From Amblyomma americanum (taxonomy: Eukaryota > Arthropoda > Arachnida > Ixodida > Ixodidae): a stretch of DNA of 64,000 nucleotides. Below, in pieces: positions 36,076-41,390 of the stretch. Both the position numbers and the translations under genes were made by a program. How positions within the stretch are numbered: position 1 is the first letter of the stretch; each line of letters begins with the position of its first letter. Location of the stretch: NCBI RefSeq assembly GCF_052857255.1, contig NC_135505.1, forward strand, positions 135,588,356 to 135,652,355, given 5' to 3'. The notes beneath the pieces are model-generated. The model saw only the letters and a program-made list of their open reading frames with translations, did not search any database and had not been told where the DNA came from.

Positions 36076-37458
36076 CAGTTTCATCGCTCTTTGCTAGGGA
36101 TATCGTCAGCATTGTAATCAATGTTTAAAATTGTGTTCCGTTTCATTTAGTAAGCAGCCAAAGTAGATAGACAAATTGTACAGACTGCTTTTCCTAGTTT
36201 GTGTTGCATTTGAAGTTACACATAAAAAAACTGGTACAGTCGTGACATCAAGGCATCGCCAGATATCTCATTAAATGCGAAATTCTCTTCAGTGGGGAGC
36301 CTGGTCTTGAAAAAAAAAAAATTTATTAATGGAGCCCCAGTTAAGATATCTTCAGGGAACTTGCATTTTTATGTGTTGATTCTACAAAAGGTCTTTTAAT
36401 TTCATGGAAAACAATTCCTTGAGCACTTATGTAATTTTTATGCATGTATTTTGTGAAGAGCTTTGAAAAAAAAATCTGCTGTGGGAAACTTGCTGATATG
36501 TATGCCATTGGGTTCTCTTGATACCAAGGAATGCATGAAGTGTAAAATTGTCTGCTACCTATCATAGAACTTAAGTTACAGGGTTTTGAAGTTGTCACTT
36601 CAGAAATGCGAAGAAAAGTGTGTATTCCTGTTTCTGAAGTGGCAGCTTCAATACCCTGTAACTCAAGTTCTATGATAGCCAGGATGATAATTTTACCCTT
36701 ATTGCATTCCTTGGTATCAAGAGAACCCAATGGCATACACGTCAGCGAGTTTCCCGCAGCAAATTTTTTTCAAAGCTCTTTGCAAAATGCTTGCATAAAA
36801 GTTGCATAAGTGTCCAAGAAATAGTTTTTTTGCATAAAATTAAATGACATATTTAGAATCACAAATATTTAGAATGTGCAAAAATACATGTTTCCTAAAG
36901 ATTTCATAATTATGACTACATTAATAAAGCATTGTATTCAAGACCAGGCTCCCCCTTAATTAGACATAACTTTAAGCTCTATAGCTACATGCTCCGTATT
37001 GTACTCTAGCCGCATGATTTTTTTTTCGTTGCTTTGATGTTAACAAGGAGTGCTGTGCTTTCATGTACCACATTCTCACGGTGTTAGCCATATGGACCAA
37101 TGTTACAAAGCTATGACGGGAAAAAAAAAAAGCATATATTCAGTTGTTTGGTTTGCTCTGAGTTTTAACATCCCTTATCCGCTGTAGTATCTGTTTGTGA
37201 AAAATGATTACACTTTCTTTGAGTAAAATTCTGCCAATTGTATGTAATACTCTTTTTCGGTCCTTTGACATATTTGGGTTCTTGTAAGCCTATACTTAAC
37301 AGTACAGCTGAATATTCGCCCAGTTTTCTTGCTATAATGTTAGTGTTCAACTTTTCTTTCTTTTTCTCTCTCTTTCTGTTTTTCATGCAGAGGTCGGACG
37401 CAGTGTGGCCATGGACTTGGACCAACCGGATGGCTCAATGGGAACCCCGCGACCGAGG
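917..37458 (+). CDS. Internal part of a multi-exon gene for an unrecognised coiled-coil protein
   Basis: Thirteen exons can be joined on the plus strand: 917-963, 2939-2991, 3447-3520, 4490-4602, 20258-20298, 20807-20838, 22122-22166, 24076-24177, 28769-28865, 30685-30766, 34019-34055, 34594-34684 and 37391-37458. Each is bounded by AG and GT (one GC), and all twelve junctions keep phase, giving 294 codons with no stop. The first half is charged and helical, for example KLEQELKKKEEVIKELEAK in exon 3447-3520 and LELQTLRAQI in exon 24076-24177, as expected of coiled coils. The 3' part is basic and has a CxxC pair (GCQACG) followed by a serine/alanine linker and an acidic-then-basic segment. I do not recognise the family, and no function is claimed. 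The initiator, earlier exons and the 3' end are not visible. Exon sizes of 32-113 bp and kilobase introns fit a tick gene. The phase agreement is the main support. Confidence 0.72.
1388..1482 (+). repeat. Degraded tRNA-derived SINE fragment
   Basis: The segment contains CGATGGAGGCGAAATGGAG and CATGTGCTGTGCGTG, matching the body of the second SINE family seen at 54853-55098. The tRNA-like part is reduced to a damaged B box (ATTGAACCCC). It lies in the intron between exons a and b. Confidence 0.5.
2939..2991 (+). CDS. Coiled-coil gene, exon b
   Basis: The acceptor is ATGTGCAG and the donor is GTGTGT, which is weaker than the others. In phase with exon a it reads LPPRITALVQENLASAG and leaves one base for the next codon. 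A different frame is also open here, but only this frame joins the flanking exons. Confidence 0.65.
3447..3520 (+). CDS. Coiled-coil gene, exon c (heptad region)
   Basis: A pyrimidine-rich tract and TTCTAG precede the exon, and the donor is GTAAGG. It encodes 25 residues dominated by Glu, Lys and Leu, including ALQAKLEQELKKKEEV, a typical coiled-coil pattern. It ends in phase 0. Confidence 0.72.
3668..3763 (+). repeat. 48-bp tandem duplication
   Basis: Two adjacent 48-bp units start with CACAAGCTATGGCAG and continue through GTAAAAAATA. They differ at about seven positions. It lies in the intron after exon 3447-3520. Confidence 0.7.
3908..4165 (+). repeat. tRNA-derived SINE, third family
   Basis: An A box-like GTGGCCTAGTGG and a B box-like GGGGTTCTATCCC are spaced as in a tRNA. 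The body contains GGTGCTCGGCTTAACCTGGG and GACCCCACC. The same body recurs at 41222-41390. It is not a functional tRNA gene, because the acceptor stem does not close. Confidence 0.6.
4490..4602 (+). CDS. Coiled-coil gene, exon d
   Basis: A strong polypyrimidine tract and TTTTCTAAG precede the exon, and the donor is GTGAGT. It opens in phase 0, reads VSKTKEEQSALERRQTEL followed by a hydrophobic stretch (WCFLGVSLIALKAI) and ends with AT. AT plus the first G of exon 20258-20298 makes ATG, so phase is preserved across the 15.7-kb intron. The hydrophobic stretch is too short and too close to charges for a confident membrane segment. Confidence 0.68.
5223..5457. mobile_element. Mariner-type MITE with TA target duplication
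   Basis: The ends are inverted: CAGTCTTGGTCAAAAGTCTT at the left and the complement of CAGTCTCGGTCAAAAGTCTT at the right, about 27 bp. TA lies directly outside each end (5221-5222 and 5458-5459). Length is 235 bp and there is no coding capacity. CAGT ends with a TA duplication are those of Tc1/mariner-type elements. Confidence 0.8.
5690..5814 (-). repeat. TRIM LTR (3' in element orientation)
   Basis: A 125-bp direct repeat, bounded by TGTTACGTGG and TTCGTCACA on the plus strand. It pairs with 6294-6418. Confidence 0.75.
6294..6418 (-). repeat. TRIM LTR (5' in element orientation)
   Basis: A 125-bp direct repeat, bounded by TGTTACGTGG and TTCATCGCA on the plus strand. The primer-binding site lies just left of it at about 6281-6293. 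Confidence 0.75.
7180..7414 (+). repeat. tRNA-derived SINE, second family
   Basis: It starts with GTGGTGGCTCAGAGGTTATG, has a B box GGGTTCGATCCC, then the body with CGATGGAGGC, GTGCACGTTAAAGAACCCC and CTTTGGGACGTAAAACCCCC, and ends in CCATAAACCAAACC. It is nearly full length and lies in the 15.7-kb intron. Confidence 0.8.
7634..7990 (+). repeat. tRNA-derived SINE-like repeat, tail AATAATAAAT
   Basis: A box-like GTGGCCTAGTGGTC and B box-like GGTTCGAAACCC are followed by a body with GATAAAAATGGGTACAAGCC, related to the family at 41222. CTGCAG-containing sequence on both sides (ACTGCAGTTA type) may be the target duplication. Confidence 0.55.
8216..8425 (+). repeat. About 71-bp tandem repeat, three diverged units
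   Basis: TGGCTATATGGGCCACGCTA, TGGCTGTCACTGGCCATGTT and a third weaker unit begin about 71 bp apart. Within units CCAGAACTTTCCCACT and CCAGAGTTCCCCCACT align. The open frame across it has no recognisable domain. Confidence 0.5.
9527..10057. mobile_element. TTAA-flanked nonautonomous DNA element
   Basis: The left end after TTAA (9523-9526) reads AGGGACATTGAGGAGAAC, and the right end before TTAA (10058-10061) is the complement of AGCGACACTGAGGAGAAA. Inverted ends plus a TTAA duplication fit piggyBac-type targeting. Length is 531 bp with no transposase. It contains two ATGACGTCAC-like repeats at about 9700-9735. Confidence 0.75.
10290..10520 (+). mobile_element. Probable Penelope-like retroelement tail
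   Basis: The pyrimidine-rich stretch is followed by CCTGATGAAGGAGCCGAGCC and GAAACGTTGGGTTTC. I associate this arrangement with the terminal repeats of Penelope-like elements, but no reverse transcriptase is present beside it. The assignment is inference. Confidence 0.4.
10442..10482 (+). ncRNA. Candidate type I hammerhead ribozyme motif
   Basis: The core CTGATGA (10446-10452) and GAAA (10471-10474) flank a stem GGAGCCG/CGGCTTT with loop AGC, closed by five Watson-Crick pairs plus two G-U pairs. Stem III would be the palindrome ACGT (10474-10477), the cleavage base T at 10478, and stem I ACCC (10442-10445) with GGGT (10479-10482). A short palindromic stem III is known in Penelope-element and retrozyme hammerheads. 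The extra A at 10453 between core and stem II departs from the ideal. Confidence 0.45.
11020..11500. promoter_or_regulatory. GC-rich block with a TATA-like palindrome
   Basis: The block is markedly richer in CG dinucleotides than its surroundings and has GCTATATATAGC at about 11194-11205, then a GC-rich stretch. It could be an LTR promoter fragment or a host promoter. No coding exon adjoins it. The 185-codon minus-strand frame across it is a by-product of GC richness. Confidence 0.25.
11510..11587 (+). repeat. 22-bp tandem repeat, three and a half units
   Basis: Units start at 11510, 11532, 11554 and 11576, each with CTGTCAATAG or a close variant. The spacing is exactly 22 bp. Confidence 0.7.
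11632..11800 (+). mobile_element. Left end of a DNA-transposon-like repeat
   Basis: TACAGTGTGTCCAGGCTAAT followed by TTTAGCCAAGGGTTAAAA resembles the end of an abundant arthropod repeat beginning ACAGGGTGT. No matching right end was found in the window, so its length is unknown. Confidence 0.35.
12686..13001 (+). mobile_element. Full-length Ruka-type SINE
   Basis: The tRNA-like head has the A box GGTGGCTCAGTGG and B box GGGTTCGAACCC, followed by GGAGGAAAAACGCTAAGG, GTGCACGTTAAAGATCCCC, the CCTCCACTACGGCAC segment and a C- then A-rich tail. ATTTTTTTCGT at both ends (about 12674-12685 and 13002-13012) is a target duplication. The open frame through it is not a gene. Confidence 0.88.
13320..14760 (+). 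promoter_or_regulatory. CpG-rich block, possible internal promoter or 5' exon
   Basis: This stretch is rich in CG and CT-rich on the plus strand, opens with a 16-base C tract (13328-13343) and lacks transposon signatures. It lies in the intron between exons 4490-4602 and 20258-20298. A (TG)n run with GTGAGG at 14748-14768 could hold a donor site. The open frames of up to 235 codons through it are Ser/Pro/Arg-rich and show no domain. An alternative first exon of the coiled-coil gene, or a separate transcript, would fit. No TATA box is evident. Confidence 0.35.
14600..15260 (+). repeat. GGACGTCC-rich repeat segments
   Basis: GACGTCCACCGTACGTCCC at about 14605 and GGGCACTAGAGCTCCCATGG near 15164 resemble the minus strand of 23625-23705, which has GGGCACTGGAACTCCCGTGG. 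The segments are palindrome-rich and have no coding content. Confidence 0.35.
15261..16050. other. Intronic sequence without clear feature
   Basis: A few ACTGGTTC motifs recur near 15360-15460. No exon or element boundary could be supported. Confidence 0.3.
16062..16236 (+). repeat. Degraded SINE, second family
   Basis: GTGGTGGCTGCATTTTGG is followed by CATTAAAGGACCCCACGTGA and GCTTTGGGATGTTAAGCCCC, then CACATAACATAACAC. The tRNA-like head is lost. Divergence indicates an old copy. Confidence 0.6.
16240..19770. other. Long intronic stretch, no supported gene
   Basis: I found no exon that keeps phase between exons d and e here. A 181-codon frame at 17567-18112 contains long T tracts and no recognisable domain. 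No complete element was delimited. Confidence 0.3.
19776..19942 (-). mobile_element. 5'-truncated Ruka-type SINE with (AAT)n tail
   Basis: The (AAT)n tract of about 55 bp (19776-19830) is continuous with TGGGGAAAGGAAATGGCACA and CGTTGGACACCTGAACCACG, the reverse complement of the Ruka 3' region. The head with A and B boxes is absent. The microsatellite is therefore the expanded SINE tail. Confidence 0.75.
20258..20298 (+). CDS. Coiled-coil gene, exon e
   Basis: The acceptor is TTGTGCAG and the donor is GTGAGT. It reads LNDEAVRVLESHA after completing the split methionine codon. The 15.7-kb intron upstream is the largest in the visible gene and contains the GC-rich block at 13.3-14.7 kb. Confidence 0.7.
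20807..20838 (+). CDS. Coiled-coil gene, exon f (32 bp)
   Basis: The acceptor is TTTTGAAG and the donor is GTGAGT. It is the shortest exon in the set. In phase it reads GASSILAVAQQ and ends in phase 0. Confidence 0.65.
22122..22166 (+). CDS. Coiled-coil gene, exon g
   Basis: The acceptor CTCTTTTGTAG has a good pyrimidine tract and the donor is GTAAGA. The exon is exactly 15 codons, DRQLVSALEDVSPES, in phase 0 at both ends, so it could be skipped without a frameshift. Confidence 0.72.
22420..22640 (+). mobile_element. Fragment of a pogo-type MITE
   Basis: ATACCATATTCACTCGTGTA followed by ATTTGCAC resembles the end of the element at 37725 (CCGTATAAACACATGTAAGG). A paired right end was not identified. 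Confidence 0.35.
23252..23447. repeat. Inverted repeat resembling two THAP-finger fragments
   Basis: About 56-bp arms (23252-23308 and 23390-23447) are inverted copies. The plus strand reads TRSAVSISFHCAF and the minus strand TRPAVGIYFHRVF, which recalls the GxSFHRFP part of THAP zinc fingers found in P-element-type transposases. The family call is tentative. Confidence 0.35.
23600..23720 (-). repeat. Palindrome-rich repeat related to 15150-15250
   Basis: GGGCACTGGAACTCCCGTGG on the minus strand matches the plus strand near 15164. AGTTCCCAATGAACAT also resembles AGTTCCCAATGAGCAT at 8108. Confidence 0.35.
24076..24177 (+). CDS. Coiled-coil gene, exon h
   Basis: The acceptor is CTCCACAG and the donor is GTGAGT. 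It encodes 34 codons in phase 0 at both ends, starting AYSFPEDVVREQ and continuing into a Leu/Gln-rich helix ending in VLTYL. It is GC-richer than its introns, and third positions favour G or C. A minus-strand LINE begins about 65 bases downstream. Confidence 0.78.
24322..24632 (-). pseudogene. LINE C-terminal Cys/His segment
   Basis: The frame reads CSFCWEVADTFHMVWAC, a CxxC...HxxxxC zinc knuckle typical of the end of RNase-H-bearing LINE ORF2 proteins. Confidence 0.6.
24633..25167 (-). pseudogene. RNase H domain remnant of the LINE
   Basis: Overlapping minus-strand frames show ILTDSHGACRN and SIIWVPGHQGMPGNEA. These match RNase H motifs around the catalytic Asp and the WVPGHxGxxGNE block. 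The shift between the two frames marks decay. Confidence 0.75.
25270..25929 (-). pseudogene. Reverse transcriptase palm fragment
   Basis: A 219-codon minus-strand frame contains GTPQGAVLSPLHFNIAM (RT motif with the PQG turn) and YADDITIW, the YxDD catalytic box. Upstream it lacks the N-terminal RT part, which is in another frame at 25999-26406. It belongs to the minus-strand LINE. Confidence 0.88.
25999..26406 (-). pseudogene. Reverse transcriptase N-terminal fragment
   Basis: The frame has GTAPGGDQVTVKLLAKLP, PPEWKTSLVTFIPKAGKP and SLTPCVGKLMETIVRDRL, which are the conserved non-LTR RT blocks 0-3, and it ends FGFRPHKSAKDILLQL. A stop or shift separates it from the palm fragment. Confidence 0.85.
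26405..26917 (+). mobile_element. CR1/L2-like LINE 3' end nested in the minus-strand LINE
   Basis: The plus strand encodes the tail of an RT, reading SSALPRAIILWNDLPDCI and ending after about 40 codons at a stop (about 26541). A 3' UTR follows with CCCTTCGGGGCCCTGTAAGG and an (AATA)n tail at 26895-26917. The minus-strand LINE frame is cut at HAAL, exactly where this tail begins, which shows the insertion is younger than its host. Confidence 0.8.
27443..27640 (-). repeat. Second LINE 3' end fragment
   Basis: CAGTGGTGGCGGTGGCAAAA at 27443 resembles CAGTGGTGGTGGCGAAAAGC at 24241, the 3' terminus of the LINE. It may be the end of another copy abutting the first. The rest of the segment is not recognised. 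Confidence 0.4.
27670..27790 (+). repeat. Repeat fragment shared with 58800-59100
   Basis: GGACTCCCAGGCATCTGTGA, CCAATTCCGAATATATAGGG and CAATTAACGCTATTGCATCA align with GGACTCCCAGCGCTCTACGA, AAATTCCGCGTATATGGGC and CATTAACGCTATCGTGTCA at 58811-59085. Confidence 0.6.
27900..28760. other. Intronic sequence, nothing recognised
   Basis: The open frames here are short and lack domains or splice context. This is the 3' half of the intron ending at 28768. Confidence 0.3.
28769..28865 (+). CDS. Coiled-coil gene, exon i, with a GC donor
   Basis: The acceptor is TTATGCAG. The exon reads QSRGSRTLVQPVSECATIDR and continues to RGYSEE in the same phase as exon h. The 5' splice site is AAG followed by GCAAGT, a GC-AG donor with otherwise perfect consensus. 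No GT donor in a suitable place keeps the frame into the next exon. Confidence 0.68.
28926..28944. repeat. (TA)n microsatellite
   Basis: About nine TA dinucleotides lie just downstream of the GC donor of exon 28769-28865. Confidence 0.8.
29027..29264. mobile_element. Mariner-type MITE with 36-bp perfect inverted ends
   Basis: The left end starts CAGTACTCACGGATTGAAAT and continues to GAGCGC. The right end is its exact complement over about 36 bp. TA flanks both ends (29025-29026 and 29265-29266). Length is 238 bp with no coding capacity. The perfect ends suggest a recent insertion or an actively mobilised family. It lies in the intron after exon i. Confidence 0.88.
30685..30766 (+). CDS. Coiled-coil gene, exon j (basic, CxxC)
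   Basis: The acceptor is TCTCTCGCAG and the donor is GTGAGC. With the G carried from exon i it reads GVHPDDRHYDTLEAHRKPRR and then SSGCQAC. The other two frames hit stops early. The CQAC pair could be half of a zinc site, but no partner pair is visible. Confidence 0.7.
30838..31057 (+). repeat. 22-bp minisatellite, ten units
   Basis: Units such as GTTGAAGACCGGGGTAGTGT start every 22 bp from 30860 to 31036 without any insertion or deletion, with one more diverged unit upstream. It begins 72 bases after exon 30685-30766. Confidence 0.88.
31160..31720 (+). other. GC-rich segment with a 108-codon open frame, unassigned
   Basis: 31393-31719 reads MTTTMRSRDCQTDDELDTVS and later CVDCGFHFKF. The composition is more codon-like than the surrounding intron, but it cannot be joined to the flanking exons, which already agree in phase. 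It may be an ORF1 or gag-like fragment of a retroelement. I do not recognise a domain. Confidence 0.25.
31800..33990. other. AT-rich intron, no supported feature
   Basis: No exon, inverted repeat or element end could be supported in this stretch. Confidence 0.3.
34019..34055 (+). CDS. Coiled-coil gene, exon k (37 bp)
   Basis: A T-rich tract and GCTGACAG precede the exon, and the donor is GTAAGC. It reads RSAADTSSAKPK after completing a split glycine codon and ends in phase 0. It looks like a disordered linker. Confidence 0.65.
34594..34684 (+). CDS. Coiled-coil gene, exon l
   Basis: The acceptor is CTCTCGTAG and the donor is GTGAGT. It reads VPTLTFEDFDAQRRDPNGQ and continues through basic residues to KCLL, leaving one base. 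GC-rich coding composition stands out against the AT-rich introns. Confidence 0.75.
34690..36040. other. AT-rich intron, no supported feature
   Basis: Open frames are short and lack splice sites in compatible phase with exons l and m. Confidence 0.3.
36045..36071. repeat. (TA)n microsatellite
   Basis: About 13 AT dinucleotides in the last intron of the visible gene. Confidence 0.85.
36293..36955. mobile_element. 663-bp fold-back element with about 310-bp arms
   Basis: The left arm (36293-36605) and right arm (36631-36955) are inverted copies over their length, from GGGGAGCCTGGTCTTGAA outside to CACTTCAGAAA at the loop. The loop is about 25 bases. Arms differ by scattered substitutions and a few indels. 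No open frame is conserved. No clear target duplication was found. It lies in the intron before exon 37391-37458. Confidence 0.85.
37391..37458 (+). CDS. Coiled-coil gene, exon m (last one found)
   Basis: A long pyrimidine tract (CTTTCTTTTTCTCTC type) and TTCATGCAG precede the exon, and the donor is GTATGT. It reads EVGRSVAMDLDQPDGSMG and then TPRPR. If the donor is not used, a TAG stop follows five codons later, so this could also be the terminal exon. No further exon in the right phase was found downstream. Confidence 0.65.
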
Positions 37459-37724
37459 GTATGTATCAGTTTTTAGCGCTTCCTTTACTTCCAGGTGCAG
37501 TCCAACAGTGCTTCGTTAGTTGCTTCACCTGATATGCTACTTAGTCGCTTTAAATCTGCCACTGAAACATTTTCGCATTGAAACATTTGTGCACTTCTGG
37601 AAGCAAACTGCCCTTGCCAGCTTTCTAGGTGTCGCCTTTGGGGAGGGAATTCTTTTCTAAGCTGTGCAATGGAATAGCGACGAGCTCTGATTGTAGATTT
37701 AGAAATGGAGTCGCTGATTACATA

Positions 37725-38612
37725 CCGTATAAACACATGTAAGGGCCACTTTTTTTTCCAGATTTGAGGGCCAATTTTCGGGGTGCGGCCCACACACGCG
37801 ATGGTCAAAAAAAAATAAGTAAAAATACACCAATCAGGGAATGAGCGGCATTTATTCTACGTTCAATCGTAACTCGCACAGTACTCCGACTCCGAGCTAG
37901 TGCTGTGCTCTGGTGCGCGCTCATCCCACAAGAAGTCGCGTAGCATGCCCACTGTCAACGCGTAGCCGTTGTACCGCGCTTCCATCACTTAGCACGGCAG
38001 CTCTTCTTCCAGTTTGGGAAACTTGCACGGCTTGCCTCGGAAAGCGCGCTTTTTACAGCTTGTGTTCCTCAATGCATCCTTTTGGTTGCACCATCGTCGG
38101 ATGCCCTTCTCAGCCATGTCGAATTTCCCTCCCGCCGCATGCTTGCCGTGTTAGACAGCAAACTCCCAGGCATGTAGCTATTAAGGTGCTTGCCCCTCAT
38201 GCTAAAATTGCAACGCTCGGCGGCGGCACGCGGAAGCCTAACTATGGTGAATTAACACGCTACCACATCTCCCGTGCCTTTGACAGCCACAAAAAGCTGG
38301 AGCTGGTGATACTAATGCCAATATGGATAGCGGGGGCTTGTGGTGGAGGAAAAAGTTGATGATGGTGATGAGCCGCAGCCTCTGGCGCCATCCGTAGGCG
38401 GTACCTGGAAGCTCCTGTGCGTACGCGTCGCCTCCGCGATCAAGTGCACCGTTACTCGTAGCCGGAACAGATCGCAGAAGCCATGGCACGTGCGTTTCGA
38501 AGGCTATTCTCGTGTAGGTCATGGAAAGGTTGGGTGCGGCTCTCACAGGGATATTTTTTTTTTTAAATTCCTTCTGGAAAGCAGGGTGCAGCCCTTACAG
38601 GTGTTTGTATGG
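37725..38612 (-). mobile_element. Pogo-type DNA element with TA duplication
   Basis: Ends are inverted: CCGTATAAACACATGTAAGG at the left and the complement of CCATACAAACACCTGTAAGG at the right. TA flanks both ends (37723-37724 and 38613-38614). Inside, the minus strand encodes a decayed DNA-binding region. The element lacks the DDE catalytic half and was probably mobilised by another copy. It begins 265 bases after the last exon found. Confidence 0.75.
37868..38145 (-). pseudogene. Tigger/pogo-like transposase N-terminal relic
   Basis: The minus strand reads GGKFDMAEKGIRRWCNQKDA, then KKRAFRGKPCKFPKLEEEL, a stop, and ARYNGYALTVGMLRDFLW. This resembles the paired helix-turn-helix DNA-binding region of pogo/Tigger transposases, where FRGxKxxFPELEE is a common signature. 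At least one internal stop makes it nonfunctional. Confidence 0.6.
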
Positions 38613-38689
38613 TATGCTTGGGGTACAACGGTGTTTTCAGCTGCTTGTTGGCACTGAAGCACACAGTACTGAATAGCCCTGCAATTAAG

Positions 38690-39545
38690 TGATACTTTTG
38701 ATTTGGACTTCAAGAGACTGAAAAAAATGTTCGAACTACCCGAAGGTCCGAATTAAAAAATTATCCTCAGAAGACTGCCATGAACCGTCTGCGTCTCAGT
38801 AAATTTATTTGGTTTAAAATCTCTGCGGTAGCGGTCTGCTTTTAAGATGGAAACTGTGCCACCGCCGATTTTTTGCAATTCTGTCAGATATTTTACTGCA
38901 TACACACTGTTTGGGATGCTAGCGCAGAGGTGTTCTAAAAATGTAAAGGCCGGCCTCTTTCCTTCACGACACTCTAGCAGGGGAGCCTCCTCACAAGTGT
39001 CACCGTTGCATGAGAAGAGGTTGTCCCGCACAAACTGCAAACAGCACGAGTCTGGTGCGCAGTTTCAGCACACAGGAAGAACCACTGCGATAGAAATCGG
39101 GGAAACACATGTTGGTGCTGAAACGGAGTGATGGTTCAAAAAAAAAAAAATCCAGTGACATGCGAATCATCTTCCATATGGAACGTAGCTGGCATCACTG
39201 CGGTACGACGCGAAGCTCTGAAAAGAGAACCCGAAACGATGCAGCCGGACCATTTTTCAGTGACTGTGCCCTCCGGTCGTTCATACCACAGGTTCATGGT
39301 AATATTGTGCCATGCAGTTGAGGCTTGGGCCGGGCTATTTGGGCAATCGTTTGCTGTTCCGGTCACATCTCGACATGACCCTTCACTGAGCCAGTCCGAA
39401 TTAACTGGTGTGAGCCTAGCTGCATCCGAACTTACAAGCGCATATTGCAATAGACATGCCACATGGGTGTTGGTCGGGACTATGCCGACATTTTGAATGA
39501 TCCGAATTATAAAAATAACGGGTAGAAATAATGAGGTTTTACTTC
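38690..39545 (-). mobile_element. Probable degraded Tigger-like element
   Basis: The right end is AATAATGAGGTTTTACTT, complement of AAGTAAAACCTCATTATT, resembling Tigger/pogo termini. The minus strand around 39250 reads NLWYERPEGTVTEKWSGC, similar to the W..V...TI.NCW region at the end of such transposases. The left end is unclear. Confidence 0.35.
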
Positions 39546-39989
39546 ACCGTATTGTTCATGAATCCTGCGATTGTTGACATAGGAACGTTCTTATGAGAAT
39601 TGTGTACCCTGAGGTGTCATGGCAGAAACAAAATTTAGTTGCTAATAATGCTGAAAATTGGTGGTTAAACACGCTCATTTCTTGCTGCTTTGCCTCGCTT
39701 TCTATGTGACTTGTCAAGTAGGACACGTATCGATATTTTATCACGATAGCATTAAAGCGGACGTTTGGCAAGGACCCCAGGGGGAACAAAAAATTTCGCA
39801 ATTGGTCATCAGAGTCGTGACATCACAGCCAAATGACCTGGCTTCGGTAAGTCAAACACCTCACCACGATCACAAAGCGCAACGTTGATGATGTCAGTGC
39901 ACAATTGCTCGTTAGTCTACATGGTCGTGACGTCATTCCGCCATCATTGCGTAGTGCTTGTGAAGAAAGAAAAGCACTTGCACTGAAAA

Positions 39990-40170
39990 GAAACGTGGTC
40001 GAGCCGTGACTCGAACCACTGCCCTTTGGGTCATGAGCCGGGCGCACTAACCCTCGGCCACTGAGGAACGTTCGCTCAGTGCGATAGTTCGGGGGCTTTA
40101 TGTGACCACCTTATGGCAACCCTCATAGCCCGAGTCACTTTGGGACCCCATAAACCATGACCACCTTATA
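39990..40170 (-). repeat. SINE-like tRNA fragment and adjoining SINE 3' end
   Basis: GTGACTCGAACCACTGCCC is an inverted B box, and CTAACCCTCGGCCACTGAGG an inverted A box (40000-40070). Plus-strand AGTCACTTTGGGACCCCATA near 40130 is the 3' end of the second SINE family. Confidence 0.45.
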
Positions 40171-40774
40171 CCACATAGTTTGCAGCACTATCGCATTACA
40201 CACTTAAGGTTTACTTAAGCGTCCCCAAAATTTCTTCCAGTAGTAGTGGTGCGGAGAAGAGGAGCCCAGTACCTAGGAAACTTATCCAGTGACTCTGCTT
40301 GATGTGTTATAGTGGTGCCAGCATGCGGTGGTCGCCAGAACTATTAGTGCGTGAAGTACATCATAGTGTTAAGAGATGGCATGAGAGATCCCCGCACGCA
40401 TTCGCATTCACTTGTCATTGGGATTACGAATGCAGTCTCAAATTTTTGTTTAAGCATGTCGTGGACAGAATAGCTAAACCTAATGTCACATGCACATTAC
40501 ATGATGTAGCGGTCATTGAAAAGTTTCAACGCACAACTTAGTCCCGTTGATTCAAAGTTACTCAATTTGAATAGCTGGTTAATTCGTACTGACACTTTGG
40601 TCCACTCCGAGTAGCGGCTACTAATGTGAAAGCACTGTTGCGATGGGCAAAACCCGGGCAGGATTTTGCTTTGTTTGTCAGTTTATGCAAAGTTTCTTGC
40701 GATATTTGTTGGTTTGTGCCAAGAAAAATATATAAGTAAAAATAAATATCATATAAATATTGCCGCAACTGTGA

Positions 40775-40858
40775 GTGGAACCCGCAGCGACGCGAACGAA
40801 TTGGCTTTGCTGGCCAGTGCTGGAGCGCACTAGGCTATCGCCGCAGCCAAGCCAGGGA
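40775..40858 (-). repeat. tRNA-like SINE head, degraded
   Basis: GAGTGGAACCCGCAGCGACG and GAGCGCACTAGGCTATCGCC look like inverted tRNA T- and D-arm regions. No conserved body follows. Confidence 0.3.
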
Positions 40859-41221
40859 CGTGACTTCATGTCGGCCATGGTGAGGAGCAGGTGATGATAA
40901 ACGGCTTTGGAAACACGCAACTTGCAGCTGTGCTGTTGGTTGGCTTACAGTTGTGGCCACTGTCATAGCTGTTCATGCACTTACCTAGGGGGAAAAGTAG
41001 CAATGCGGCAATTCATCCACCACAGGAATGCTGGGAACTTGACACCTTGCATTTGGCTTGGTTAGTGTTGGACCAGAAGCGTGGATTCGGGCTTCAGGGT
41101 GGGTTTTCTCAAGGCGAACCTCGAAGAAATGCTTTGCTAAATTCCATACGAGCTTTACACTGAACTAGTGTCAACAACCTTAAATCTGCCTCGTGTGGTA
41201 GAAGCCCATTTGTGGTCCTTT

Positions 41222-41390
41222 TTTACTTGTGGTAGAGCATCCGCCTCACATTCGGGAGGTGCTGGGTTCGATCCCCAGTGACGCCGGGTACCCACCGGTT
41301 TTTAATGGGTACACGTATTCCCCCGGCTTGGTGGTCGGCTCTTCTGGGTGAGATTCTTGGGAAAAGGGTCTTGACCACTTCTTCTTTTCT
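41222..41390 (+). repeat. tRNA-derived SINE, third family
   Basis: TGGTAGAGCATCCGCCTCAC and B box GGGTTCGATCCCC are followed by GGTACCCACCGGTTTTTAAT and GGCTTGGTGGTCGGCTCTTC. It shares its body with 3908-4165. Confidence 0.65.
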
